Assembly (NCBI RefSeq): GCF_001593385.1
Contig: NZ_LUVZ01000023.1
Coordinates: 372,001-436,000 of the forward strand
DNA from: Chryseobacterium cucumeris
GTDB lineage: Bacteria; Bacteroidota; Bacteroidia; Flavobacteriales; Weeksellaceae
DNA: 64,000 nt
Direction: 5' to 3'
Shown: in pieces, positions 9,299 through 17,583 of the stretch
How the letters are laid out: every line of letters starts with the position of its first letter
Position numbering within the stretch: the first letter of the stretch is position 1
Notes under the pieces: generated by a model
Told to the model about the DNA's origin: nothing
Database searches by the model: none
Seen by the model: the letters and a program-made list of their open reading frames with translations, nothing else
Position numbers and translations under genes: made by a program

Positions 9299-10195
9299 TT
9301 GAGAAAAATACTTTTAATATTATCTTTTCTGATCTGTGCAAATGCTTTTTCACAGATATTATCCTCTAACGTAGAAAAGAAAACCCTTGCTCTGGGAGAA
9401 ATCAATCATCTTACCATAAAGATTGACAATCTTAATGAGCAACAGGTTACTTCAGCAGCTAAGAATGAGCTGTTGCCTTTTCATTTTGAAGAAACCAAAG
9501 ACAGTATCGGGCAAACGGCTAACACCTATGAAAGAAAGATCGAATTTGCTGTTTTTGAAGAAGGAAAATTTACCATTCCTGAACTGGAATTCAAAGTAGG
9601 AGATAAAATACTTAAAACAATCCCTTACGAAATAGATGTCATTAATACGGCTCAAAAAGCAGATCAGATCAATGACATCATGAATAATAAGCAGGTGAAA
9701 CTTGAACCCAAAGATTATTGGGAGCTTTATAAGTTTTATATTCTTGCAGCATTGGCTGGTATTGCACTGGTTATTGCCATTATTATGTTTGTAAAATGGG
9801 GAAGAAAATCAAAGAGCTCTCCTGTAGTGGCTACCAATCAGACCTTAAAAGAGCTTGATTCTCTTAAAAAGAAAAAATATATTGAAGGAGGAAACTTCCG
9901 TTCGTTTTATGTGGAACTGATTGATATTTCCAGAACCTTCATTACAAAACAATATCGCCTTCCGGCAGATGTACTTCTTACTGATGATCTTATAGATGTC
10001 ATGAAAAAAAATAATACAATCTCGCAGGACAACGAAAAAATAATAGAAGATGTTTTCCTTAGGGGAGACCTGGTGAAATTTGCCAAAACCTTCCCGGATC
10101 AGGAAACAATGGAAAGAGATTTTGCCAATATCAGAGATTTTGTGAAAAGATCATCCAAAGATTTAGAATTCGAAAACTTAAGAAAGGATGTTTAA
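9299..10195 (+). CDS. Membrane-anchored Bat-operon protein (BatD-like N-terminus), TTG start
   Basis: The only start that leaves a signal peptide intact is TTG at 9299, giving MRKILLILSFLICANAFSQ. The 298-aa protein has a periplasmic beta domain (about 20-140, with AVFEEGKFTIPELEFKVGDK, reminiscent of BatD repeats), one transmembrane helix (147-166) and a basic cytoplasmic domain. The latter contains LKELDSLKKKKYIEGGNFRSFY, similar to DUF4381/BatD tails. It overlaps batA by 8 nt, so translation is coupled. The likely role is as a scaffold for MoxR and the VWA proteins. It is a standard unnamed member of Flavobacteriia bat operons. Confidence 0.8.
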   Translation: MRKILLILSFLICANAFSQILSSNVEKKTLALGEINHLTIKIDNLNEQQVTSAAKNELLPFHFEETKDSIGQTANTYERKIEFAVFEEGKFTIPELEFKVGDKILKTIPYEIDVINTAQKADQINDIMNNKQVKLEPKDYWELYKFYILAALAGIALVIAIIMFVKWGRKSKSSPVVATNQTLKELDSLKKKKYIEGGNFRSFYVELIDISRTFITKQYRLPADVLLTDDLIDVMKKNNTISQDNEKIIEDVFLRGDLVKFAKTFPDQETMERDFANIRDFVKRSSKDLEFENLRKDV

Positions 10196-11180
10196 TTTTG
10201 AGTTTTACAGCCCATGGTTTTTGCTGCTTTTTCTGCTGTTTATTCCACTTTTAATTAAAGATATTGGAAGAAGTAAAAGAAAAGGTATAAAAGTTCCTAC
10301 CATAAAGAATATGGATCACAGCGGGAGTATTCAGGGTGTTCTTTTTTTACTGAAAATATCAAAATATATCATTCTTTCTGCGTTGATTATTGCTATGGCA
10401 AGGCCGAGAACGTTTACCATTTCTCAGGACAGAGATGATACAAAGGGAGTGGATATTATGTTATCTATTGATGTTTCTCTAAGTATGCTGGCGAAGGATT
10501 TGACCCCGGACCGAATTACTGCCCTAAAAGATATTGCCGTAAAATTTGTTCAGAAGCGTCCGAATGACAGGATAGGGGTGGTAGCATATGCTGCAGAAGC
10601 TTTTACTAAAGTTCCGGTAACCTCAGATCATCAGGTGGTTATTGATGAAATTAAAAATCTGAATTCTGCAGGTCTTGAACCTGGAACAGCCATTGGGGAA
10701 GGCCTTTCTGTAGCAGTGAATCATTTGATTAAAAGCAAGGCCAAAAGTAAAGTGGTCATCCTGATGACGGATGGAGTGAGCAATATTCAGAATGCGATTC
10801 CTCCACAGCTTGCCGCTGAACTTGCAAAGAATAATAATATAAAAGTATATTCAATCGGAATCGGGACCAATGGTTATGCGCTGATGCCTACATCGCAGGA
10901 CATTTTTGGAGAGCTTATCTTTACCGAAACAGAGGTTACCATTGATGAAAATACCTTGAGAGAAATAGCACAGACTACGGGAGGCAAATATTTCAGAGCT
11001 ACCTCAAACAGTAGTCTGGAAGAAGTATACAATGAAATCAACCAACTGGAAAAATCTGATGTGAAGGTTTCCAAGCTGTACAATTATGAAGAATATTTCA
11101 AAATATTCCTTTGGATTGCACTGGCTATGTTGGTGTTGGATGCATTGTTAAGATGGGTGTTTTATAAAATTTTAAGCTGA
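10188..11180 (+). CDS. batA: BatA, membrane VWA-domain protein
   Basis: Two N-terminal membrane helices (about 9-23 and 54-71) precede a von Willebrand factor A domain with a complete-looking MIDAS start, D95-V-S-L-S99 in DIMLSIDVSLSML, and ILMTDGVSN further on. A C-terminal helix lies around 309-325. This arrangement at 330 aa is that of BatA of the Bacteroides aerotolerance operon. The start overlaps the previous gene by 8 nt and the stop overlaps batB by 1 nt, which suggests fixed stoichiometry. Confidence 0.9.
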   Translation: MFNFEFYSPWFLLLFLLFIPLLIKDIGRSKRKGIKVPTIKNMDHSGSIQGVLFLLKISKYIILSALIIAMARPRTFTISQDRDDTKGVDIMLSIDVSLSMLAKDLTPDRITALKDIAVKFVQKRPNDRIGVVAYAAEAFTKVPVTSDHQVVIDEIKNLNSAGLEPGTAIGEGLSVAVNHLIKSKAKSKVVILMTDGVSNIQNAIPPQLAAELAKNNNIKVYSIGIGTNGYALMPTSQDIFGELIFTETEVTIDENTLREIAQTTGGKYFRATSNSSLEEVYNEINQLEKSDVKVSKLYNYEEYFKIFLWIALAMLVLDALLRWVFYKILS

Positions 11181-12187
11181 TGAGTTGGTCTTTAGGAAAT
11201 TATTGGTATTTATTTTTACTGTTGCTTCTGCCGCTGTTAGCTACGTTTTTGATCCGTTTTCTACAATGGAGAAATAAAAAGAGAGAAATTTTTGCTGCGA
11301 GCCAGTTTCATGAGAATTTATTTGAAAAAAGATCAGGATTTACAAAGTTTTTTCCTGCATTATATTTATTGGGAACATTATTTCTGATATTCTCTATCAT
11401 TGACCTTTTGAACGGTTCAGAAGAAGTGAAAAGTACTCAGAAGCTGAACAATGTAATCTTTATGCTGGATGTATCCAATTCTATGAATGCTGAGGATATA
11501 GAACCAAGCCGTCTGACGGAAGCCAAAAATCTGATGCTGGCTACCATGAAGAAAATGAATAATGATAAGGTAGGTATTGTGATTTTTGCAGGGAATGGAA
11601 TGTCTATTATGCCTCTGACAACTGATTATAATTCTGCGGAAACTTATATCAGCGGTATTGAAACCAGTTCTATGCAGATTCAGGGAACGGATTTTCTGAA
11701 AGGAATGCAGGCTGCTGCTGAAAAATTTAAAAACGTAAGCAAAGGATCCAGAAAAGTGATTCTGCTGAGTGATGGTGAAGATAATGAAGGAAATGATAAC
11801 GCTGCCATCAGATTAGCTAATAAAGAAGGAATAAGCATTACTTCCGTAGGAGTGGGTACAGATGAAGGTGCTCCGGTTCCGGAATATGTGTTCGGACAAT
11901 TAATGGGATATAAAACCGATGCCAACGGTAGTACGGTGATTTCGAAAAGACAGACCGAAGCATTAAAGAAAATGGCTGAATCTACAGACGGAACTTATAT
12001 TGATGGAAATAATATCAATGAAGCTCCGGACAGAATTGTAGATGCAGTTAATAAAAAATCTGCAGGTGCAGAGACAATGGTGAAATCGCAGAATGCCAAT
12101 CATTATTATCAATATTTTCTTGCGGTATCTCTTCTGTTTTTCTTTTTAATTTATATTTTTAATCCTAAAAAAGATTTTAATGTGTAG
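11180..12187 (+). CDS. batB: BatB, membrane VWA-domain protein
   Basis: This 335-aa paralogue of BatA has helices at about 8-28 and 57-75, a VWA domain with MIDAS D97-V-S-N-S101 (FMLDVSNSMNAED), the LLSDGEDNEG segment and a C-terminal helix ending near the basic NPKKDF tail. BatA and BatB are thought to form a membrane complex with BatC. A hairpin with stem TGTAGAATT / AATTCTACA overlaps the stop codon at about 12180-12214, but it lacks a T-run. Confidence 0.9.
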   Translation: MSWSLGNYWYLFLLLLLPLLATFLIRFLQWRNKKREIFAASQFHENLFEKRSGFTKFFPALYLLGTLFLIFSIIDLLNGSEEVKSTQKLNNVIFMLDVSNSMNAEDIEPSRLTEAKNLMLATMKKMNNDKVGIVIFAGNGMSIMPLTTDYNSAETYISGIETSSMQIQGTDFLKGMQAAAEKFKNVSKGSRKVILLSDGEDNEGNDNAAIRLANKEGISITSVGVGTDEGAPVPEYVFGQLMGYKTDANGSTVISKRQTEALKKMAESTDGTYIDGNNINEAPDRIVDAVNKKSAGAETMVKSQNANHYYQYFLAVSLLFFFLIYIFNPKKDFNV

Positions 12188-12272
12188 AATTCCTTTATTT
12201 ATAGAAGAAATTCTACAAGTACTTTAACCGAATTTTAACAAATAAAACTCTGTTTCTTAACATATAAAGGAA

Positions 12273-12280
12273 TAATTTTG
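12273..12280 (+). promoter_or_regulatory. Internal -7 box in front of batC
   Basis: TAATTTTG matches TAnnTTTG and ends 6 nt before the batC ATG (12287). It implies a secondary promoter giving a nearly leaderless batC-batD mRNA. No clear TTG is seen at -33. Confidence 0.4.
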
Positions 12281-12286
12281 CAAGTG

Positions 12287-13030
12287 ATGAATACTAAAAT
12301 CATATTTTTATCGTTTATTGTTGCCATTTCATTCTCAGGCTTCATGTTTGGGCAGGAAAGCTATAGGAATTTAGTATATGAAGGCAATCAGAAATTTGAC
12401 GGTAAAGATTATGATGGAGCCTCCTCCAAATATATGGAAGCGATAAAATCCAATGATAAAGATTTTACCGCTCATTACAATATGGGGAATGCGTTGTATA
12501 AAAGTAAAAAATACGAAGAGGCAAAAGCAGAGTTTGAAAAAGCAGAAAAACTTTCACAAACCCTTCCCGATAAAACGGCTGCTCTTCATAATTTAGGGAA
12601 TGCTTACATGCAGATGAATCAGCCTGAAAAAGCTGCTGACTATTATAAGAAAGCTTTGAAGCAGGATCCCCACAGCGAGGTAACTCGAAAAAATTATGAG
12701 ATTGCCAAACTGAAAGAGAAAGAAAAACAACAGCAAAAAAACGAACAGAATAATTCAGGAAAAGGTGGCGGCGGAAATGATCAGAACAAAGGGGATGATC
12801 AGAAAGGCGACAAAGACAAAAAACAGGATCAGGGTAACGGCCCGCAAAACGAAGGCAAAAGTGACCAGGGTGACAATCCTAAGCAGAATCAAAATAATGA
12901 AGGCAGAATGCCCAAAAATCTTGAAAATGCGATCTTAGATAAAATAAACGAAAAAGAAAAAGAAACCGCCAGAAGAATTTTAAACAAAAATTCTTATTCG
13001 ATGCCTGAAAGCAACGAGAAAGATTGGTGA
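12287..13030 (+). CDS. batC: BatC, TPR protein
   Basis: The start ATG 12287 gives signal peptide MNTKIIFLSFIVAISFSGFMFGQ. At least two tetratricopeptide repeats follow (AHYNMGNALYKSKKYEEA and ALHNLGNAYMQMNQPEKA). A long hydrophilic K/Q/G/N/D-rich low-complexity stretch (roughly 145-215) and a short conserved end (about 247 aa in total) complete it. BatC of Bacteroidetes has this TPR-plus-tail layout and is periplasmic. The stop overlaps the batD start as TGATG. Confidence 0.88.
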   Translation: MNTKIIFLSFIVAISFSGFMFGQESYRNLVYEGNQKFDGKDYDGASSKYMEAIKSNDKDFTAHYNMGNALYKSKKYEEAKAEFEKAEKLSQTLPDKTAALHNLGNAYMQMNQPEKAADYYKKALKQDPHSEVTRKNYEIAKLKEKEKQQQKNEQNNSGKGGGGNDQNKGDDQKGDKDKKQDQGNGPQNEGKSDQGDNPKQNQNNEGRMPKNLENAILDKINEKEKETARRILNKNSYSMPESNEKDW

Positions 13031-14769
13031 TGCAGCACAAATTGATTTACATATTGCTTACTCTTGCATCCGTAATTACTTACGGACAGGTAAATCTATC
13101 TATGGATGCAGATAAAACAGAGTATGCAGGTAAGGATATTATCAATCTGACCATTGTTCTTGAACTTAACGGAAGTGATCTTGTACAGCAGACAGGTTTT
13201 CAGCTTCCGGATCTTTCAAAATTTAATATCATAGGAAGTGGATCTGTAACCAATACCGTGATTGATCCTGCTACCAATACTTTAATTACCCAGAAAGTTT
13301 CCAGAATTGCCCTTGAGCCTAAGAAAAAAGGGAAAATAAAAATCGGTTCCGTTCTTGTTACCGTAAACAACAGAATCTATAAAACCGAACCTTTTGATGT
13401 TAATATCCGTGATATTGTCGACAGAAGATCATTGGCAGCGAATACCTCCAATGATGTTTATCTGAATATGGAAATTGATGATCGGGATGTCTATCAGGAT
13501 CAGCCTACGGTAGCCGTTCTGAGAGTGTATTCAAGAAATATGGATAATCTGAGAAAGGTGAAAAATATTCATCTTCCGAAACAGGATAATATCAATGTAC
13601 ATCCTATCAATTTTGATAAGTCTGAGATAGATCCTTCAGGATACGGCAACATGCCTTCACAGGTTCTGGCTATGTTTATGGTTTTTCCGAATGAAGCAGG
13701 GTATGTGGAAGTTCCCGGAGTATCTGCTTCAGTAAGTACCTATTCAAATAAAACAAAAATTGTTTCCAATAAAGTTAAAATCAACGTAAGAAAGCTTCCT
13801 GAAGGAGCTCCTGAATGTTTTAAAAATGCTGTTGGGAACTTTAATGTCAACGTATATAATGCTTCCAAGGAAAAACCGGAAGCGAAAAAACCTCTGAATG
13901 TGGTAGTAAAAGTTTCAGGTGAAGGTAATTTACCGGATATGGAACTTCCTAAAATTGCCGCCTCTCCGGATTATGAAGTTTTTGCCCCGAAAATTACCTC
14001 TAAAGTAGCTCCTGGAACTTCAGGAATGAAAGGAGAGATCCTGGCTAATTATGTGATTATTCCTAAAAAATCGGGTGTCATTTCAATTAAAACAGAACAA
14101 TTCGCTTTCTTTGATCCTGCGAGTAAAGAATATGTAGATCTTGGACAGAAAACACTGGATCTGAATGCATTTTCTCACGATCAGATTCTTGAGGCACGCT
14201 CTACTGTAGAAAAAGTAAACGAATACACCAATAATCTTCTGGAGACGGTAAATACTCCCGTATTAAAAACCACTTCATTCAAAGTAAAAGAAAAAAACAA
14301 ATTCCACTGGAATATTCTTTTGACCAATATAGCTATTCTGATAAGCTTATTCGTTGGATATCTGTTATTTAAAAATTGGCAAAAAAAACGTACATTAGTT
14401 AGGGAAACTATACCGTCAAAACCTTTAGGTTCAGTGGCCGAAACAGAAAAAGAGATCAGAGAATTGATGAAAACTGATATCAATGATTATTTCGGATATC
14501 TGGAAAATCTTAAAGATAACGGAGAGTATGAAAAGTTCTTTGCAACTCTTGAAGAATTGGATGAAGAAGTAAGAGGACAGTATTTTCAGGCGTCTATCCC
14601 GGAGTTTAAGGATTTTCTTGAAAAGCACAAAGGTTCTTCGGTTGCAGAAGAATACAGTAAACTGCAGCAGAAAGTTCAGATGGAAAAATACAATCCTGTG
14701 AAATCTGCTGAAGCTTTGGAAGAACTTTTGAAAACTATTGTTAATTTATATTCACAAATTAGCAAATAA
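13030..14769 (+). CDS. batD: BatD, oxygen-tolerance protein
   Basis: ATG 13030 overlaps the batC stop, and the two preceding in-frame TTG/GTG codons are unlikely starts. The 579-aa protein has a signal peptide (MQHKLIYILLTLASVITYGQ), a large periplasmic region of Ig-like BatD repeats, one membrane helix at about 427-447 (WNILLTNIAILISLFVGYLLF) and a cytoplasmic helical tail. This is the BatD (PF13584-type) plan. It is the last Bat gene here; a separate BatE gene is not seen next to it. Confidence 0.9.
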   Translation: MQHKLIYILLTLASVITYGQVNLSMDADKTEYAGKDIINLTIVLELNGSDLVQQTGFQLPDLSKFNIIGSGSVTNTVIDPATNTLITQKVSRIALEPKKKGKIKIGSVLVTVNNRIYKTEPFDVNIRDIVDRRSLAANTSNDVYLNMEIDDRDVYQDQPTVAVLRVYSRNMDNLRKVKNIHLPKQDNINVHPINFDKSEIDPSGYGNMPSQVLAMFMVFPNEAGYVEVPGVSASVSTYSNKTKIVSNKVKINVRKLPEGAPECFKNAVGNFNVNVYNASKEKPEAKKPLNVVVKVSGEGNLPDMELPKIAASPDYEVFAPKITSKVAPGTSGMKGEILANYVIIPKKSGVISIKTEQFAFFDPASKEYVDLGQKTLDLNAFSHDQILEARSTVEKVNEYTNNLLETVNTPVLKTTSFKVKEKNKFHWNILLTNIAILISLFVGYLLFKNWQKKRTLVRETIPSKPLGSVAETEKEIRELMKTDINDYFGYLENLKDNGEYEKFFATLEELDEEVRGQYFQASIPEFKDFLEKHKGSSVAEEYSKLQQKVQMEKYNPVKSAEALEELLKTIVNLYSQISK

Positions 14770-14783
14770 TCAGTTTATTTTCA

Positions 14784-14791
14784 TATTTTTG
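14784..14791 (+). promoter_or_regulatory. -7 box for marC
   Basis: TATTTTTG is a perfect TAnnTTTG, placed 22 nt before the marC start codon and 14 nt after the batD stop. It suggests marC has its own promoter. The -33 element is not clear. Confidence 0.4.
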
Positions 14792-14813
14792 CGAAATTTT
14801 TAATTACAAAGAG

Positions 14814-15416
14814 ATGGAAATTTTTGATGGTTTTTCTTTTAAAGAGATTGTTACCAGCTTTATGGTTCTTTTTGCCGTGATCGATATCATTGGCTCAGTT
14901 CCTATTATTGTAAGCCTTCAGCAGAAGTTCGGACAGATTGAAGCTGGAAAGGCAGCCATTACTGCCGGAGCTATTATGATTGTTTTCCTGTTCGTAGGAA
15001 ATAAGATTCTTAAGCTTATCGGAGTGGATGTAAATTCCTTTGCTATTGCCGGAGCTTTTGTGATTTTTGTCATAGCGCTGGAAATGATTTTAGGAATTGA
15101 AATTAATAAAACCACTGAAGCAAAGGCTGCATCCATTGTACCCATCGCATTTCCATTGGTTGCCGGAGCTGGAACATTAACAACTGCACTATCTCTTAGA
15201 GCTGAATTTCATGATATTAATATTATCTGCGGAATTATTCTTAATACAATTTTCGTATATTTGGTGCTGAAATCAGCGAAATGGCTGGAGAAGAAAATTG
15301 GGGATGCTACTTTGATGATCCTTCAGAAAGTTTTCGGAATTATCCTTTTGGCAATTTCAATTAAATTATTCACCGCAAATTTTGCCCAGTTGGTGCAGAA
15401 TTATATTAATTTTTAA
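14814..15416 (+). CDS. MarC-family integral membrane protein
   Basis: This 200-aa protein has about six hydrophobic helices and the MarC/UPF0056 features. These are an N-terminal FMVLFAVIDIIGSVPIIVSL, a central ALEMILGIEI segment and IVPIAFPLVAGAGTLTTALS. The family spans the inner membrane and its transported substrate is unknown; an early link to multiple antibiotic resistance was not upheld. It is followed after 5 nt by a small membrane protein gene, so the two probably share an mRNA that ends at the terminator near 15660. Confidence 0.88.
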   Translation: MEIFDGFSFKEIVTSFMVLFAVIDIIGSVPIIVSLQQKFGQIEAGKAAITAGAIMIVFLFVGNKILKLIGVDVNSFAIAGAFVIFVIALEMILGIEINKTTEAKAASIVPIAFPLVAGAGTLTTALSLRAEFHDINIICGIILNTIFVYLVLKSAKWLEKKIGDATLMILQKVFGIILLAISIKLFTANFAQLVQNYINF

Positions 15417-15421
15417 GAGTC

Positions 15422-15622
15422 ATGAAGAAGTTTTATAAAGTATTTTTAGTACTGTTCATTGTATTCATCACCATTAATCTTTATGCTATTAACTGGCAGG
15501 CGACAGATATCTTAGGAGATGAAGATAACGTTAGATTTGCATTCTCAGCGGGAGCTGCTGCAATAGGTCTTATCCTGCTTTTCGTAATGGATACATGGAG
15601 TAGAATCGGTTTAAAGAAATAA
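15422..15622 (+). CDS. Small two-helix membrane protein
   Basis: A 66-aa product has two hydrophobic segments (about 7-24 and 40-58) joined by WQATDILGDEDNVRFAFSAG. The start is 5 nt after the marC stop and a terminator follows 24 nt after the stop, so it is a genuine last gene of that transcript. No family function is recognised; proteins of this size and layout are common next to marC-like genes in Chryseobacterium (from memory). Confidence 0.7.
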   Translation: MKKFYKVFLVLFIVFITINLYAINWQATDILGDEDNVRFAFSAGAAAIGLILLFVMDTWSRIGLKK

Positions 15623-15646
15623 ATTGAATATTTCAATATAGATATA

Positions 15647-15674
15647 GCCTCTTTCTTTTTGAAGGAGGTTTTTT
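15647..15674 (+). terminator. Terminator of the marC unit
   Basis: A stem of CCTCTTTC pairs with GAAGGAGG (one G-T wobble) around a TTTTT loop and is followed by a T-run. Confidence 0.7.
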
Positions 15675-15764
15675 AATGGGGTTATAGATTGCAGCTTTCA
15701 GATAAAAGGTAGCATGAATCAGGGATTAGGTTTAGTATAAATATCCATATCTGCTTTTACTATT

Positions 15765-15832
15765 CAATAGGGACGGGCTTTAGCCTGTTCAGGAAAAAGG
15801 ATAAAGAGACCAATTGGTTTTAGCCTAAACCT
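15765..15832. repeat. Partial copy of the CGGGCTTTAGCCCG repeat family
   Basis: The sequence begins CAATAGGGACGGGCTTTAGC and later has CAATTGGTTTTAGCC, the same order as in the fuller copy at 53181. The right half is lost. The rest of the 310-bp gap (15623-15932) shows no gene. Confidence 0.55.
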
Positions 15833-15932
15833 ATATAAGGCAAAGTCCGCAGAAGGACGATAAATTGTTCTCAAAGGCGTTTACTTAGCATAATACAGGT
15901 TTCTGTAGAATCTGTGGGCAAATCTAAAAATA

Positions 15933-16901
15933 TTAGGAAACAATCAGGTTTTTCAATATCGCCTCAGACTTCAGTTCTGTTTCTCTCCATTCTTTTTCCG
16001 GATCACTTTGAGCTGTTATTCCGCCTCCTACAAAAACGTGTACGGAGTCTTTATAAAGTCTTGCACAACGCAGATTGACAAAATACAGGATACTCTCATC
16101 CGTTTCAACCTTGATATAACCTGCATAAAATTCACGGGGGAATTTTTCATATTTACGGATATTCTCATTGCAAAAATCTTTTGGAATACCACAGACTGCA
16201 GGAGTAGGGTGCAGCTCCTGAATAATTTTATCAAGATCTTCAGGTTGTATACTGGTTTTAAAATCTGTTCGTAAATGTTTGATATTACCGGAAATATGGT
16301 CATAGGTTTCTGACTGATCTATATTGTCAGAATAATTTGCCAGAATATTCTGAATATAATTGGTAACAGGCTTTTGTTCTTCAATTTCTTTTTCGGACCA
16401 CTCCTCAGATACCGGAAGAGTTCCGGCAAGGGCCATTGTTTCAAATTCGTGCGTAGTTTTATTAAACTTCCCTAATACTTCCGAGAAAGCTCCCATCCAT
16501 GCATTTTTTCCATCATTAAAAAGATATCTGAAAGCATTGGGATATGATTTACATAAGTTTTTAAAACTCTCTGTATAATTGACTGTATGAAAATTTGTAA
16601 ATATTTTCCTTCTTGAATAAACAAGTTTTGGCAAATTGTTTTCTTTGATGACTTTAATTACTTGCTGTAAAGTGTGGCAGTATTCTTCTTTGGTTTCAGC
16701 GTAATAATTTGTGGTATCATCATTCAAAACTTCATTGGTAATCAATTTTTGATCAACTTCATTGGGGGGTATTTCAGAAATATCTCCGCTGAAGCTAATC
16801 TGATCTAAGCCATTATAAGAAAAAAAGTTAACTGCATTTTTACTACTTTTTTCATCTGCAGACAATAATCTTTCGTCGAAGGGAAGTTTGAAATAAATCA
16901 T
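15933..16901 (-). CDS. menF: Chorismate-binding isochorismate synthase (MenF/EntC type)
   Basis: This 322-aa protein carries the chorismate-utilising fold in its C-terminal two thirds. KLVYSRRKI, METMALAGTLP-like FETMALAGTLPVSEEWSEKE, the LHPTPAVCGIPKDF segment and EFYAGYIKVE are family signatures, with the E of EKEIEEQ and the GI/GxxE region near the active site. The family isomerises chorismate to isochorismate for menaquinone synthesis. It is shorter than the about 430-aa E. coli enzymes, as usual for Flavobacteriia. The neighbouring hotdog thioesterase supports a menaquinone role. It has its own consensus promoter. Confidence 0.82.
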   Translation of the reverse strand: MIYFKLPFDERLLSADEKSSKNAVNFFSYNGLDQISFSGDISEIPPNEVDQKLITNEVLNDDTTNYYAETKEEYCHTLQQVIKVIKENNLPKLVYSRRKIFTNFHTVNYTESFKNLCKSYPNAFRYLFNDGKNAWMGAFSEVLGKFNKTTHEFETMALAGTLPVSEEWSEKEIEEQKPVTNYIQNILANYSDNIDQSETYDHISGNIKHLRTDFKTSIQPEDLDKIIQELHPTPAVCGIPKDFCNENIRKYEKFPREFYAGYIKVETDESILYFVNLRCARLYKDSVHVFVGGGITAQSDPEKEWRETELKSEAILKNLIVS

Positions 16902-16974
16902 GAGCTATGAAGGAATTTTGGAAACCAACAGCCGGAAATAATATAGGAAATTCCCAGCGTAACTTTTCTTTTTG

Positions 16975-17004
16975 CAAAGGTATTACTAGTCTAAAAGATG
17001 TCAA
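16975..17004 (-). promoter_or_regulatory. Promoter of the isochorismate synthase gene
   Basis: On the minus strand TTG (17004-17002) is separated by 19 nt from TACCTTTG (16982-16975), a full match to the Flavobacterium consensus. The 5' leader would be about 70 nt. Confidence 0.6.
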
Positions 17005-17012
17005 AATAAAAA

Positions 17013-17035
17013 GAGCTTAAATTTAGTTTAAGCTC
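17013..17035 (-). terminator. Bidirectional-looking intrinsic terminator
   Basis: GAGCTTAAA and TTTAAGCTC pair around a 5-nt loop, with T-rich sequence after the stem on both strands. It ends the thioesterase transcript just before the next gene's promoter. Confidence 0.75.
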
Positions 17036-17060
17036 CTTATTTTTTATGTTGCAGTAAGTA

Positions 17061-17489
17061 TTACCTGTGAATAATATTATTCGTCATTGTGGTATGATTA
17101 ATTAAAACTCCTTTTTCATCACGAATTTCAATTTCTGATACGTGCATGGTCTTACCTTTTCTGATAAAGCGTGCTGTAGCAGTTACAATACCATCTTTTT
17201 TGCTTCTTAAATGGTTAGAATTGATGTTGGTTCCTACTCCGTAATATTTTTCGCCATCGATAAAAATATTGGACAGGCTTGACCCTAAGGTTTCAGCTAA
17301 AACACAGCTTGCTCCTCCGTGCATGATTCCAAAAGGTTGGTGAGTTCTTGGCAGAACAGGCATGGTTGCGGTAAGGGTTTCATTTTCGAGATCAATATCA
17401 ATGAATTTGATTTCAAGTGTTTTGGCAAGAGTTACATCTCCCCAGTTATTGATGAATGCTAATATTTCTTCTTTTGTCTGACCTTTCAT
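17061..17489 (-). CDS. PaaI-family hotdog thioesterase, possible DHNA-CoA thioesterase
   Basis: The 142-aa single hotdog domain has the PaaI/YdiI signature QPFGIMHGGASCVLAETLGS (about 73-92) and the later FIRKGKTMHVSEIEI strand. These enzymes hydrolyse small acyl-CoA thioesters; the Gly-rich HGG and the Glu in VLAE are the usual active-site elements. Its position directly upstream of an isochorismate synthase gene suggests the menaquinone-pathway 1,4-dihydroxy-2-naphthoyl-CoA thioesterase, but that is inferred from context. A tandem heptamer array lies just upstream of the start codon. Confidence 0.8.
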   Translation of the reverse strand: MKGQTKEEILAFINNWGDVTLAKTLEIKFIDIDLENETLTATMPVLPRTHQPFGIMHGGASCVLAETLGSSLSNIFIDGEKYYGVGTNINSNHLRSKKDGIVTATARFIRKGKTMHVSEIEIRDEKGVLINHTTMTNNIIHR

Positions 17490-17520
17490 TTTAATAATTG
17501 ATAAATGGTAATTAATTTTG

Positions 17521-17583
17521 CTTCTAGCTTCTAGCTTCTAGCTTCTAGCTTCTAGCTTCTAGCTTCTAGCTTCTAGCTTCTAG
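17521..17583. repeat. Tandem array of nine CTTCTAG heptamers
   Basis: Nine uninterrupted exact copies of the 7-bp unit CTTCTAG occupy 63 bp. The array covers the last codons and stop (TAG) of the acyltransferase gene on one side and ends 31 nt before the thioesterase start codon on the other. Because the first unit after the coding sequence supplies the stop, copy-number change would not alter the acyltransferase, but it would change the distance to the thioesterase gene. Confidence 0.95.

Noticed and set aside
17521..17583. Possible CRISPR array
   Set aside because: The units are 7 bp with no spacers, so this is a simple tandem repeat.
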